Positions 1 to 7,729 of a stretch of 64,000 nt of DNA are shown here, piece by piece. The stretch's first letter is position 1. The number at the start of each line of letters is the position of its first letter. A program made the position numbers and the translations under genes. Under the pieces are notes generated by a model. The model ran no database searches, was not told the DNA's origin, and was given only the letters and a program-made list of their open reading frames with translations. Origin of the DNA: Leifsonia sp. 1010 (GTDB taxonomy: Bacteria; Actinomycetota; Actinomycetes; Actinomycetales; Microbacteriaceae); contig NZ_JAVDSL010000001.1 in NCBI RefSeq assembly GCF_031455295.1, positions 682,001-746,000 on the forward strand. Reading direction: 5' to 3'.

Positions 1-1
1 C

Positions 2-85
2 CTCACCGACAGCGGCAGCCGTCTGCTCCCGATCCTCGATCAGCTCGGCGAGTGGGCTGCCGGAAACCTCACCGCGCGCCCCTGA
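2..85 (+). CDS. HxlR-type regulator, C-terminal fragment
   Basis: Only the last 27 codons are present; the gene enters from the left edge. The residues LTDSGSRLLPILDQLGEWAA match the closing wing and dimer helix of HxlR/MarR-like winged-helix regulators, where L(T/S)xxGxxLxPxLxxLxxW is typical. Such proteins respond to redox or reactive electrophiles and usually control a divergent gene, which is outside the window. The ORF closes with TGA at 83-85, 23 bp before the ECF promoter. The call rests on one short motif. Confidence 0.6.
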   Translation, partial: LTDSGSRLLPILDQLGEWAAGNLTARP

Positions 86-107
86 TCGTCAGGGCGGGGT
101 CGGCGTT

Positions 108-135
108 GGAACCTTTCCCGCCCATCGGACACTAG
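108..135 (+). promoter_or_regulatory. ECF-type promoter of the first sigma operon
   Basis: GGAACC at 108-113 is a classical ECF -35 element. TCGGAC lies at 125-130 and the candidate -10 CACTAG at 130-135, 17 nt after GGAAC. The ATG at 141 is only 5 nt beyond the -10, so the transcript probably starts at or next to the start codon (leaderless). The same block with the same spacing precedes the second sigma gene at 4520-4547. This suggests that one or both factors recognise it and autoregulate. Confidence 0.65.
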
Positions 136-140
136 GGGAT

Positions 141-734
141 ATGCACAACGCTGGTTTGGACGAGGCGGACGCCTGGTCCCGGGCGCGAGACGGGGACCCC
201 GACGCGTTCACGTCGCTGTTCGACAAGCATCGAGACCGCGTCTTCGGCCACGCTCTGCGGCTGGTGCGCCACCCGCACGACGCCGAGGATGTCACCGCGG
301 TCGTCTTCCTGGAGGCCTGGCGCCGTCGCGACGCAGTGCGCGTCGTGGACGGATCCATCATCGCCTGGCTGCTCGTCACGGCGAACAACACCGTCCACAA
401 CCTGGAACGGGGCAAGCGCCGCTACCGTGCGGCGCTCACCCGCATGTCCGAACCCGGTCGCACGCCCGATCACGCCGACGACGTCGCCGAGGACCTCGAC
501 AACCGGGAGCGGGACCGACGCGTCCGTGACGCGTTCGCCACCCTGTCCACCGCAGATCAGAACGTGATCACGCTGTGCGTCCTGGAAGAGCTTCCGCTGG
601 CCGATGCGGCTCGCACTCTCGGCGTCCCCGTCGGGACGGTCAAGTCCCGGCTCTCCCGCGCCAAGCGCCGTCTCGGCGATCTCACCCTCGTCTCCGAACC
701 GATCCACCCCGCCCTCGAAGGAGGTGCAGAATGA
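141..734 (+). CDS. ECF RNA polymerase sigma factor (first copy)
   Basis: A 197-residue sigma-70 family factor of extracytoplasmic-function type. Region 2 spans about residues 22-95 (DAFTSLFDKHRDRVFGHAL, then HDAEDVTAVVFLEAWRRR). Region 4 spans about 129-181 and carries the helix-turn-helix LADAARTLGVPVGTVKSRLSRAKRRL. No C-terminal SnoaL-type extension is present. The ATG at 141 follows AGGGGAT, and the mapped promoter would give almost no leader. The stop overlaps the ATG of the downstream membrane protein (ATGA, 731-734), so the two are translationally coupled as a sigma factor and its likely membrane regulator. It is a clear paralogue of the factor at 4554. Confidence 0.93.
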   Translation: MHNAGLDEADAWSRARDGDPDAFTSLFDKHRDRVFGHALRLVRHPHDAEDVTAVVFLEAWRRRDAVRVVDGSIIAWLLVTANNTVHNLERGKRRYRAALTRMSEPGRTPDHADDVAEDLDNRERDRRVRDAFATLSTADQNVITLCVLEELPLADAARTLGVPVGTVKSRLSRAKRRLGDLTLVSEPIHPALEGGAE

Positions 735-2344
735 CCACCACCGGACCCGCCTTCGACCCGGCGCGCAGCGCCATCCTCCGCGACATCCTCCACGAGACGG
801 TCGCCACTGCACCGCCACGTCCTTCACGCACGCGTTTCGCTGTTGTCGCGGGCCTCGTCGGCGCGGCCGCTCTCCTCGCGGGTGGAACCGCCGCGCTCGC
901 ACTCAGCGGCGCCCTGCACTTCGGGTCGCCGGACGTCCCGCCCCCGCCAGCCCCGAGCACCACTCTCACGCCCACCCCGACTCCGACGCCGACGTCCACC
1001 CCGACGCCCACGAGTCGCCCGATCGTCGTTCAGACGACGCCGATCCAGCGGCACGACGTCGACCAGCTCGGAGCGGCTTCGTGGTCCCTCGACCTCCCCG
1101 GCACGGGACGATCCTGCGAGCAGCGCGACATCTACGACATCGCGGACGGCCTGGCCCTCGTCCAGCTGGGAGCGCACGTCGTGGGCGACGGCAGCCCCGA
1201 TTGTGAGGACGACCTGCAGCACGTCTCGCTATCGCTTGTCGACACCCAGCGGGGTACGGCCATCTGGTCGCGTGAGTGGAGCTGGCGTGCAGCGCCGATG
1301 TACGACGTCGACGTGATCGTGCTCGGCACGTCGGGAAGGGTTCTCGTCGCCGACCAGATCTTGGGGGACGGACCGCACGAGGTCATCGACCTGGCCACTG
1401 GGAGAACTGAGGGCGAATTCGCGGGCCAGAAGGCCGACATCGTCCTCAACGCGGTGGCCGTGCCGGGTGATTCCGGGGACATCGTCATGACCACTCCCGG
1501 CGCGATCGTCCGGGTCGATCCTCGTGACGCTCGGACGCCTCGATGGTCCACGGCCATCTCTGGAAAGTCCTCCTGGGTCTACCCGCCGGCGGGAGAGTCC
1601 GACTTCCTCCCTGTCAGCATCCAATTGAACGAGCCCTACCCCAATGGATACCCGTACGAGTACGGGCGCATCGATCTCGAGACGGGAGGGCTGGATTCCG
1701 GATGGAGCATCAACGCTTTCCTGAACACCGAGACCCACCCGGCTGTGGTGTCGAAATACGACGCTTCTGGACTGCCCGTCGAGCTGACCGGTCTCGACTC
1801 TTCGGGAGGGACGACCTGGGTCAAGCAGCTACCCTCGGACTCCGACACCTTCGTCGTCCGCTCGCTGACCGGGACTCCCGGTGCGGACACGAGGTATTCC
1901 GGCGCGACGGATCTCATCGCTGTCGTGTCCACATCGGAGCTCACCATTATCGACTCCAGCTCCGGGACTGCCCTCTGGACGGCAGCCGCGACTCGCTGCG
2001 GTCTGGTGACCGGCGCTGGGCGACCTACGCCTCTGGTCACTGTCTACCTGGATAGTGAGCACGACGCGATCATCGTCCAGCACGACGGTACCGGGACCTG
2101 CACCTTCGCAGCGTCGACGGGCGCTTCCCGGCCGCTGCCGGATGTCCCGAGCGGTTCCTCACTCTTCTTCGGCCCGGAGAACACGTACGTCTTCTCCAAC
2201 AAACCGACTGGCGACCTTGTCGCCTATGACCGGCAGTCGGGCGCGAAGCTGTGGAGCTCGACGGCCCCCAATCCGGGTTCCTGGTTCTTCGCGGGCGGTT
2301 ATCTGGTGCGCCTGGACGGCGACCGACTGATGTCCGCAGGCTGA
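731..2344 (+). CDS. Membrane-anchored beta-propeller protein, likely sigma partner
   Basis: 537 residues from the ATG at 731, preceded by AAGGAGG at 718-724. Residues 1-35 are cytoplasmic and carry FDPARSAILRDIL. A transmembrane helix lies at about 36-60 and a Pro/Thr spacer at about 68-97 (repeated TP). A large extracytoplasmic domain with PQQ-like propeller strands follows (ALWTAA, KLWSS, TAIWSRE, VAYDRQSGAKLW). No zinc anti-sigma HxxxCxxC motif is visible. The coupling to the ECF gene and the N-terminal motif shared with the protein at 5141 suggest an atypical anti-sigma sensor. That role is inference; the membrane topology and propeller-like repeats are visible. Confidence 0.75.
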   Translation: MTTTGPAFDPARSAILRDILHETVATAPPRPSRTRFAVVAGLVGAAALLAGGTAALALSGALHFGSPDVPPPPAPSTTLTPTPTPTPTSTPTPTSRPIVVQTTPIQRHDVDQLGAASWSLDLPGTGRSCEQRDIYDIADGLALVQLGAHVVGDGSPDCEDDLQHVSLSLVDTQRGTAIWSREWSWRAAPMYDVDVIVLGTSGRVLVADQILGDGPHEVIDLATGRTEGEFAGQKADIVLNAVAVPGDSGDIVMTTPGAIVRVDPRDARTPRWSTAISGKSSWVYPPAGESDFLPVSIQLNEPYPNGYPYEYGRIDLETGGLDSGWSINAFLNTETHPAVVSKYDASGLPVELTGLDSSGGTTWVKQLPSDSDTFVVRSLTGTPGADTRYSGATDLIAVVSTSELTIIDSSSGTALWTAAATRCGLVTGAGRPTPLVTVYLDSEHDAIIVQHDGTGTCTFAASTGASRPLPDVPSGSSLFFGPENTYVFSNKPTGDLVAYDRQSGAKLWSSTAPNPGSWFFAGGYLVRLDGDRLMSAG

Positions 2345-2369
2345 GTCGCGGGACGGGCTGAGTCTGTCC

Positions 2370-2747
2370 TCACAGGGCCTTCTCGCCGGCGTCGACGACG
2401 CAGAAGCGATTCCCGTCAGGGTCGGCCAGCACGACATAGTCCGCATCGTCCTCGTAGTCCCAGTCGACCTCCCGGGCACCGAGCCCGATCAGCCGCTGAA
2501 CCTCAGCGGCTTGATCGGATGCGTAGAGGTCGAGGTGATGCCGCGGACTCTGATTCGCCTCGCTGCCGACCTGCTTGATCGCGAGCTGGGGACCCGTCGC
2601 GCGGTCTGCGCTGCCCTCCGCCGACCCCAGCAGAGCCCAATCGTCGTCGGGTTCCCGGAGCGGCCTGTAGCCGAGCGCCGCGCACCAGAACTCGACAGCG
2701 CACGGCACATCCCGAGCACCCCACACGATCGAGCCGATCCGGATCAC
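2370..2747 (-). CDS. VOC (glyoxalase-like) domain protein
   Basis: A 125-residue single-domain protein with the vicinal-oxygen-chelate pattern: an N-terminal GSIVWGARDVPCAVEFWCAALGY strand-helix and a C-terminal VVLADPDGNRFCVVDAGE. It belongs to the glyoxalase/bleomycin-resistance superfamily; the glyoxalase_6 subgroup of Actinobacteria fits the length. The HHLDLYA stretch supplies a candidate metal ligand. Substrate unknown. It is convergent with the sigma-partner gene (25 bp apart) and divergent from the ankyrin gene, so it is likely monocistronic. Confidence 0.85.
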   Translation of the reverse strand: MIRIGSIVWGARDVPCAVEFWCAALGYRPLREPDDDWALLGSAEGSADRATGPQLAIKQVGSEANQSPRHHLDLYASDQAAEVQRLIGLGAREVDWDYEDDADYVVLADPDGNRFCVVDAGEKAL

Positions 2748-2848
2748 ATCCCCACCGTCGGCCTCCAGCCGGCGAGTGGCAAGGGGCGCGCCGGTGGCAT
2801 CGCCGTAGCGAGCACTCCGACCGCTGCATCTCGCTAGACTCGGCCATC

Positions 2849-3934
2849 GTGGCGATGCGCGCGAACGGGGTCGACTCGGTTCTCCTGGACTCCGAGGAAG
2901 ACCTCGCGCGCCTGGTCGCCTACAACGAGTACATCGACGGCATCCAGTCGACCCTGCCGGCCGGTGTACGTTCTCTCCTCGATATGAGTGTCCACGACGG
3001 ACGCGTGAGCCGATGGAGCCTCGGTGCGGACGGTGTCGCAGAGCTGTCCTTCATCACCGAGAACGCGCTCGAGAGTCTTGCCCGGATAACTCTGCGCTTC
3101 TTCGGCGCGACGGCGCTCGCGAACGACGCCGACGACGTGGAGACGCTGAGACTCCTCGACGGCTCGACGGAACTCCTCTCGCAGGAGTTCGACGTTCTCG
3201 ATGACGGACGATACCGCTTCCAAGTGCTGGTGAGCCCGACGGGTGAACTGGCCGTGATGTTCGGGGACGCGGAAGTCGAGCGAACGCCGGCGACGTGGGA
3301 CGAGTTCGTCGAGCTGTCCGATCGTCCCGACACCGGGCGGTGGGGACGGTGGGATGATGCGTGGCTCGCCGACGATCCACCACTTCATCGGGCCGCCCAG
3401 CTGGGCCGGCTCGACGAGTTGACTGCGTTGATCGCGTCCGGCGAAGACGTCGACGCGCGTGATCCGGACGATGCGGAGACCCCGCTCCACGCGGCCGCCA
3501 GGCGCGTGCAGGTGCAGGCGATGGCGATCCTGATCTCGGCCGGCGCGACCGTCGATTCGATGGACCATTTCGGAAGGACCCCTCTGACGATCGCGTCCGC
3601 AGATCGAGACGAACGCGGACTCGAGTTCCTCCTCAACGCCGGAGCCGACCCGAACGCGGGCACGGACGAGGTTCCCCTGGCTGCGGCAGCTGGTGGTCGC
3701 ACTTCAGGTTCCGTTCAACGTCTCCTCGCCGCCGGTGCCGACGTCGACCACCGAGACAGCGATGGCTGGACAGCCCTCATGTACGCCGCCCAGGCCGGCA
3801 ACACGGAAGCGGCGACGGCGCTGATCGCTGACGGCGCCGACCGCACTGCGCTCAACGACGATGGTCAATCCGCCGCAGACATCGCTCGCGAGTGGAAGCA
3901 CATGGATCTGCTCGGTCTGCTTTCCGCCGGCTGA
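2849..3934 (+). CDS. Ankyrin-repeat protein
   Basis: 361 residues starting at GTG 2849, with an in-frame ATG at 2855 as alternative. Residues 1-170 have no recognised fold; they are acidic and end in WGRWDDAWLADDPP. From about residue 176 to the end there are five to six ankyrin repeats (PLHRAAQLGRLDELTALIASG, TPLHAAARRVQVQAMAILISAG, TPLTIASADRDERGLEFLLNAG, TALMYAAQAGNTEAATALIADG). No signal peptide or membrane segment, so it is probably a cytoplasmic protein-binding scaffold. Bacterial ankyrin proteins of this layout are sometimes linked to toxins or catalases, but nothing nearby suggests a partner. Confidence 0.88.
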   Translation: MAMRANGVDSVLLDSEEDLARLVAYNEYIDGIQSTLPAGVRSLLDMSVHDGRVSRWSLGADGVAELSFITENALESLARITLRFFGATALANDADDVETLRLLDGSTELLSQEFDVLDDGRYRFQVLVSPTGELAVMFGDAEVERTPATWDEFVELSDRPDTGRWGRWDDAWLADDPPLHRAAQLGRLDELTALIASGEDVDARDPDDAETPLHAAARRVQVQAMAILISAGATVDSMDHFGRTPLTIASADRDERGLEFLLNAGADPNAGTDEVPLAAAAGGRTSGSVQRLLAAGADVDHRDSDGWTALMYAAQAGNTEAATALIADGADRTALNDDGQSAADIAREWKHMDLLGLLSAG

Positions 3935-3985
3935 CCCGTTCCGCATCCCGCTGGTCGACCGATTTGCGGACGTTGTGAAGGCGTC

Positions 3986-4390
3986 TCAGCGAAGGTGTGG
4001 CGTGTCTGCGATCTCGTCGGGAATAGGCAGTCTCGGTATCTCGTCCCCATATCCGTAGACCTCAAGCGAAGTGATCAGGCCGGACGTGACCCACAGCATC
4101 AAGCCACCTTGTTCGCCCGACGCCAAGGTGAAGTACTTGTCTGAGGGCCTGTAAATTCCGTCTCCGGTTGGCAGCGGGGTGACATCCGGCCCCGGTTCGA
4201 TCTCGAAGCTTTGATCATGCGCACCCCAGTAATCAAGGAACTTGGCTGCGCCAACTTGAACCCGTGCGAGTTTCGCTGTCGGATCCTCGCCTGTCGTGAG
4301 GAAGTGGAGGAGTATTCGCTCCTCGTCAGTGAAGTCACGGGACACAGGGGCATCGTAGGGGGCGGCTCGTCTCCGAAGCGCGGCCGACAC
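3986..4390 (-). CDS. Small hypothetical protein, actinobacterial
   Basis: 134 residues from GTG 4390; an in-frame GTG at 4345 (VSRDFTDEERILLHFL) may be the true start, and neither has a clear ribosome site. The layout is an N-terminal helix (DEERILLHFLTTG), a central beta-rich part (GLMLWVTSGLITSLEVYGYGD) and a C-terminal PRLPIPDEI motif. It resembles small actinobacterial proteins found near immunity-type genes, but I cannot name a family with confidence. Base composition is more A/T-rich than its neighbours, which suggests acquired DNA. It is divergent from the second sigma gene. Confidence 0.6.
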   Translation of the reverse strand: MSAALRRRAAPYDAPVSRDFTDEERILLHFLTTGEDPTAKLARVQVGAAKFLDYWGAHDQSFEIEPGPDVTPLPTGDGIYRPSDKYFTLASGEQGGLMLWVTSGLITSLEVYGYGDEIPRLPIPDEIADTPHLR

Positions 4391-4519
4391 ACAGAAGAAA
4401 CACCAACGCGACGTTGAGGGAGCCCAAGCTTGCGGTTACTCCTGAGCACGTCGAGACGCCTCGCAGACGTATACGCGCTGAGCGGGCGGCTGTGGATGCA
4501 GACAGGCGCTTGGGTCGCG

Positions 4520-4547
4520 GGAACCGTTTCACGGGTTCGGACATTAT
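4520..4547 (+). promoter_or_regulatory. ECF-type promoter of the second sigma operon
   Basis: GGAACC at 4520-4525, TCGGAC at 4537-4542 and CATTAT at 4542-4547, with GTG at 4554. Element order and spacing equal those at 108-135: 11 nt between GGAACC and TCGGAC, 17 nt between GGAAC and CAYTA. The start codon is 6 nt past the -10, which predicts a leaderless transcript; no Shine-Dalgarno sequence is visible. Confidence 0.65.
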
Positions 4548-4553
4548 CGAGAT

Positions 4554-5144
4554 GTGAGAAGCGATGACATCGATGAGCCGGCCCTGCTGGCGCGCGCTCG
4601 AGAGGGCGATCCGGACGCGTTCGGCGACCTGTTCGACCTGCACCGCGACCGCGTGTTCCGCCATGCCCTGCGTCTGACTCCGTCGGTGCACGACGCCGAG
4701 GACGTGACCGGGATGGTGTTCTTGGAGGCGTGGCGGCGGCGCGAGGTGATGCGCGATGTCGACGGCTCGGTCATCGGGTGGCTCCTGGTGACCGCGAACA
4801 ACGTCAGCCGGAACTTCTCCCGTTCACGACGCCGCTACCAACACGTGCTCACGGTTCTGCCCAAGCAGGAGAACGCACCGGATCACAGCAACGCGGTCGA
4901 CGACCGGCTGGATTCCGACCCGCGGCGGAGCGCTCTGCGGTCGGCGCTTCCGCGCTTGTCGCGGAGAGATCAGGACATCCTCTCGTTGTGCGTCATCGAG
5001 GAGCTCAGCACGGCCGACGCCGCAGCGGTATTGCAGATCCCTCCCGGCACCGTGAAGTCACGCCTCTCGCGGGCCAAAGCCCGGCTGGCCGGTCTGCTCC
5101 ATGAAACGACCCCGCTTGTCTCGATGGAAGGAGACTTCCGATGA
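4554..5144 (+). CDS. ECF RNA polymerase sigma factor (second copy)
   Basis: 196 residues with region 2 (GDPDAFGDLFDLHRDRVFRHAL, HDAEDVTGMVFLEAWRRRE, WLLVTANNVSRNFSRSRRRY) and region 4 (STADAAAVLQIPPGTVKSRLSRAKARL). It is collinear with the factor at 141, and the two share long identical stretches such as VFLEAWRRR and WLLVTANN, so they arose by duplication. The GTG at 4554 is chosen because the overlapping ATG at 4552 runs straight into TGA and because the promoter sits immediately upstream. The stop overlaps the next ATG (ATGA, 5141-5144). Confidence 0.93.
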   Translation: MRSDDIDEPALLARAREGDPDAFGDLFDLHRDRVFRHALRLTPSVHDAEDVTGMVFLEAWRRREVMRDVDGSVIGWLLVTANNVSRNFSRSRRRYQHVLTVLPKQENAPDHSNAVDDRLDSDPRRSALRSALPRLSRRDQDILSLCVIEELSTADAAAVLQIPPGTVKSRLSRAKARLAGLLHETTPLVSMEGDFR

Positions 5145-5746
5145 ATGACGACATCCGCTTCGACAGTGGCCGAAGTGCGGCCTGGAGGAACGCCATCGTG
5201 GAGGCCGCACGCGCGGACCGAGCCGGGCGAACCAGTACCCGCAAGCGCGTGGCGCTGATCGTCGGTCTGGTCATCGCGGCGCTTCTGGTATCCGGTGGCG
5301 GTGTCGCTTACGCGCTGAACGCCCACCTGCTCACGCCCACCACGGCGCCGATGGTTTACACCGCGACTCCGGAGGTTCGAAACACGGAGCCTCCGTCCGT
5401 CACCCCCGCTCCGACCCCGACCCCGACGCCGACGGAGACGTCGGCACCGTCGACGGCCGACTACACCGTGCTGGGCTTCGATGCCGTTCAGCTTCGAGAC
5501 ATGTGTCAAGAAGCAGTTCGAACTCAGTACGCGAGTTGGGAGCAGACCAGTCCTGGTGTCACCGAGTTCGGGCCCCTCACTCCCGACACCCTGAGAGACG
5601 CTCAGGAGAACGGCGCGGGTCACGTAGCGATCTTCGCGTCCTCCGTCGGGAACAATCAGGGAGGCCAGCCCCAAGTGTGGATCTGCGAGTTCGAGGGCGA
5701 CCCGACGAAACCGGAGCTCATCTACGCTTCGTTCCCGGACAGATGA
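5141..5746 (+). CDS. Membrane protein, likely partner of second sigma factor
   Basis: 201 residues. The cytoplasmic N-terminus carries FDSGRSAAWRNAI, matching FDPARSAILRDIL of the protein at 731. A transmembrane helix lies at about 37-59 and a TP-repeat spacer at about 88-100. A short extracytoplasmic domain contains two cysteines (C122 and C181) that could form a disulfide. The ATG at 5141 overlaps the sigma stop and follows GAAGGAG. The sensor domain is unrelated in length to the propeller of the first pair, so the two pairs probably read different signals. The anti-sigma role is inferred from gene order only. Confidence 0.72.
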   Translation: MNDDIRFDSGRSAAWRNAIVEAARADRAGRTSTRKRVALIVGLVIAALLVSGGGVAYALNAHLLTPTTAPMVYTATPEVRNTEPPSVTPAPTPTPTPTETSAPSTADYTVLGFDAVQLRDMCQEAVRTQYASWEQTSPGVTEFGPLTPDTLRDAQENGAGHVAIFASSVGNNQGGQPQVWICEFEGDPTKPELIYASFPDR

Positions 5747-5900
5747 CGAATCGCTGAGGCCGCTACGCCGCCCCGTGACCCGGCTGCGCTCGAGCGGTTA
5801 GCCGACGATCCTCCTGCGATTTGGTCCGTGGATGCGCTGTCGACAGTAAGCACTGGCAGGCGAAAGGGGCGCCGCTCTCATCAAGCCCCAGCGAGTCGAA

Positions 5901-5929
5901 GAGGGGCCGGACAGACCGTCCGACCCCTC
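5901..5929. terminator. Bidirectional terminator-like hairpin
   Basis: Arms GAGGGGCCGGAC (5901-5912) and GTCCGACCCCTC (5918-5929) pair over 12 positions with one mismatch around a 5-nt AGACC loop. TTTC follows on the plus strand; on the minus strand it reads AAA-stem-TT. It could end the second sigma operon and also the short reverse ORF at 5953-6060. Confidence 0.7.
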
Positions 5930-5952
5930 TTTCACCGTTTCGTCTGACGTCA

Positions 5953-6060
5953 TCACACAGCGCTGAGCGACTTCTCGCTGTCGAGGATCTCCATCTCATC
6001 AGCGGTCAAGGACAATCGCACCGCTGTATGGCCGTCTGCCGAGATCGTGACCGCAACCAT
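5953..6060 (-). CDS. Possible 35-residue small protein
   Basis: ATG at 6060 to TGA at 5953 encodes MVAVTISADGHTAVRLSLTA followed by DEMEILDSEKSLSAV. The pattern of a short beta-hairpin (VTISADGHTAVRLSLT) and an acidic helix is protein-like, and the ORF ends 24 nt before the hairpin at 5901-5929. No good ribosome site is seen, and the open frame continues upstream without another start as far as a stop. It may be the tail of a decayed gene. Function unknown. Confidence 0.35.
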   Translation of the reverse strand: MVAVTISADGHTAVRLSLTADEMEILDSEKSLSAV

Positions 6061-6251
6061 TGCGTCACGGAGGCCGTCGAGACACCATCCAGCCTGCCGA
6101 CCCAACCCCGCAGTGTCAGCTCTTCACGACCCGAGTCGCCGACAGTGCGGCGCCGATTCGTTGGCGGGGAGCGCACAGTCCGGGTCGATGCGGGGAGGGA
6201 CGCTGACGTGCCATGGTGGGCGTCTTAGGCAACTCTGCCGCGATGAGGGGC

Positions 6252-6887
6252 TTACACCCACTCCCCCATCCTCTTGCCGTTCGGATATTCGAGTTTTCGT
6301 TTCCGCACTTTCTTATTGCGAGGCGGTTCCCGCCATGTCAGCCAGCCGATTTGCTTCACCCCATCGGACTCCACCCCGATGCCCCACACCTCCAACCCTT
6401 CCCACCGTCGACGGCCCGCGAAGGAGGTCCCGTACTTGATGTCATCAGACATGACGAAGGCGGCCTCCTCGCCTTCTTTCAGGACAGTTTTCCGAACGAC
6501 GACAATGTCTCCGAGCAGCATTCGCGCGGAGGACGTCTCACCTGGGATGTCGATGTGCAGTTCAACGTCGTATGCGGGTCCGCTGCCGTGGTTTGCGACG
6601 GTGACGTGATACCCGGGGATCACCTGCTCTGAGTCGGTCGGCTGGTTCCAGAAGTCCGTGATGTTGACCATGACGACACCACTGGTCGCGATGTGGGCAC
6701 GGTCCAAGAAGCCGTCGAGATCTAATTGCTCAATGTGTCCTGCGGTCTGGTCGAACCTGAATTGGAGATAAGGCCTTGGACGCCATTTGCTTGCTTGGAC
6801 CGCAACAGCAACAGAGACAAGCAGGGCGAGCGAGGCGATCACAACAGTCGCTACGTTCTTTACGACGTCCCAGTCAGCCCCAGTCAT
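6252..6887 (-). CDS. Single-pass membrane protein, unknown function
   Basis: 211 residues with one N-terminal transmembrane helix at about 10-32 (VATVVIASLALLVSVAVAVQ), then a soluble part of mixed beta character (GYHVTVANHGSGPAYDVELHIDIPG resembles a small Ig-like or NEW-type beta sandwich), and a basic tail (RNKKVRKRKLEYPNGKR). The central WEGLEVWGIGVESDG segment is also strand-like. Similar proteins of unknown role occur on actinobacterial islands and prophages. The sequence is more A/T-rich than the flanks. No obvious partner; it starts 39 bp from the small HTH gene on the same strand. Confidence 0.65.
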   Translation of the reverse strand: MTGADWDVVKNVATVVIASLALLVSVAVAVQASKWRPRPYLQFRFDQTAGHIEQLDLDGFLDRAHIATSGVVMVNITDFWNQPTDSEQVIPGYHVTVANHGSGPAYDVELHIDIPGETSSARMLLGDIVVVRKTVLKEGEEAAFVMSDDIKYGTSFAGRRRWEGLEVWGIGVESDGVKQIGWLTWREPPRNKKVRKRKLEYPNGKRMGEWV

Positions 6888-6926
6888 GGCGAGATGCTAC
6901 GGAACTTGAGAGCCAGCCCGCAACTG

Positions 6927-7136
6927 TCACCGAACCCGTCCGGGCCACAGACCCTTGTTGAGCTTGGACTCCATGCGGACGATAAAAACGAGGTCCGGGT
7001 AGGAGTCACCAGCGAGTATTCGACGCAGGTGCGTGTGGTCGACTTCCAAGAACTTCGCCGCCGAGCGGGTGCTGACGTTGCCTAGCTTGTTGTCAATCGC
7101 TGTTCTTGGGTCCCGACACGAGTGATCCTGAACCAC
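6927..7136 (-). CDS. Small HTH protein, possibly truncated
   Basis: 69 residues. From about residue 21 the sequence STRSAAKFLEVDHTHLRRIL followed by AGDSYPDLVFIVRMESKLNKGLWPGR fits a compact helix-turn-helix of the kind found in mobile-element regulators; the closing LWPG motif is common in that group. The first 20 residues lie over the junction with the integrase fragment and may not be original. It could be the remnant of a longer element-borne regulator. Confidence 0.45.
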   Translation of the reverse strand: MVQDHSCRDPRTAIDNKLGNVSTRSAAKFLEVDHTHLRRILAGDSYPDLVFIVRMESKLNKGLWPGRVR

Positions 7137-7346
7137 GGCGTCCTCGAGCCGTCAGAACCACATCCCGCGCCCCAGTGGATGCGAGCAACGTGGATCATCG
7201 AACACTTCGAACGCGGACTGCCGATCGACGTTCTCCTGCAGCTCACCGGGCACAAGTCCATCAAGTCGCTAACGGTGTACGCCAACCGACTCACCAAACG
7301 ACCAATCGGCGACTTCCACGAAGAGATTGTCGGAGATGCCGCACGA
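7122..7346 (+). pseudogene. Tyrosine recombinase (integrase) C-terminal remnant
   Basis: About 75 codons read in one frame as a tyrosine-recombinase catalytic tail. MRATWIIEHFERGLPIDVLL corresponds to the HxLRxT..L...G....V helix, LTGHKSIKSLTVY carries the conserved G-H and the likely nucleophilic tyrosine, and RLTKRP is the usual exit. The N-terminal core-binding domain and first catalytic arginine are absent, and the frame is lost after about 7346. This marks an integrative element that once sat here, consistent with the tRNA-Ser(GCU) whose 3' end faces it. Confidence 0.6.
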
Positions 7347-7351
7347 TCGGC

Positions 7352-7729
7352 ATGTTCGACGACTGGGACGGCGCCGCTCTCACGGACCGAGAGATTCTCG
7401 AGTACAGCGGCCCGAGTTCGAAGTATCCGCTGGAGGATGTCGAACTGGCCGACCGGCCGGTCGGCTCCACTGGCATCCTCGAGGACATCAAGGCGTGGGC
7501 AGCTGAAGAACGTCAGCTCGCCGGAAAACGCAACGGTGGAAGGCCACCCTATATCGGCGACCGCGCCAGCCTCGTTGTCCTCATACTGCTCGCGCGTGAG
7601 GGCCGGCCGCTTCTCATCACTGAAATGGGCAACGTCCTCCATCGACGGCCAACTCCAGAAGGTCGCGAACTGCTAGAAGAGGATGGTGGACTGTCGTCGA
7701 CAAGAATCCGGACTCAGATGGCCGTCTGA
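7352..7729 (+). pseudogene. Transposase-like N-terminal fragment
   Basis: An ATG at 7352 opens 125 codons beginning MFDDWDGAALTDREILEYSG and including AWAAEERQLAGKRNGGRPPY, IGDRASLVVLILLAREGRPL and HRRPTPEGRELLEEDGGLSS, after which the sense is lost. The shape is that of the first domain of a large actinobacterial transposase or element-borne protein; I recognise the style but cannot name the IS family. The remainder of the gene is missing. Confidence 0.42.

Larger units (their letters stand above)
5747..6251. other. Intergenic stretch with hairpin and one possible short ORF
   Basis: About 500 bp between the second sigma operon and the next convincing gene. It holds the strong hairpin at 5901-5929 and a possible 35-codon reverse ORF at 5953-6060. 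The rest (5747-5900 and 6061-6251) shows no codon bias, tRNA or repeat that I can recognise. Confidence 0.5.
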
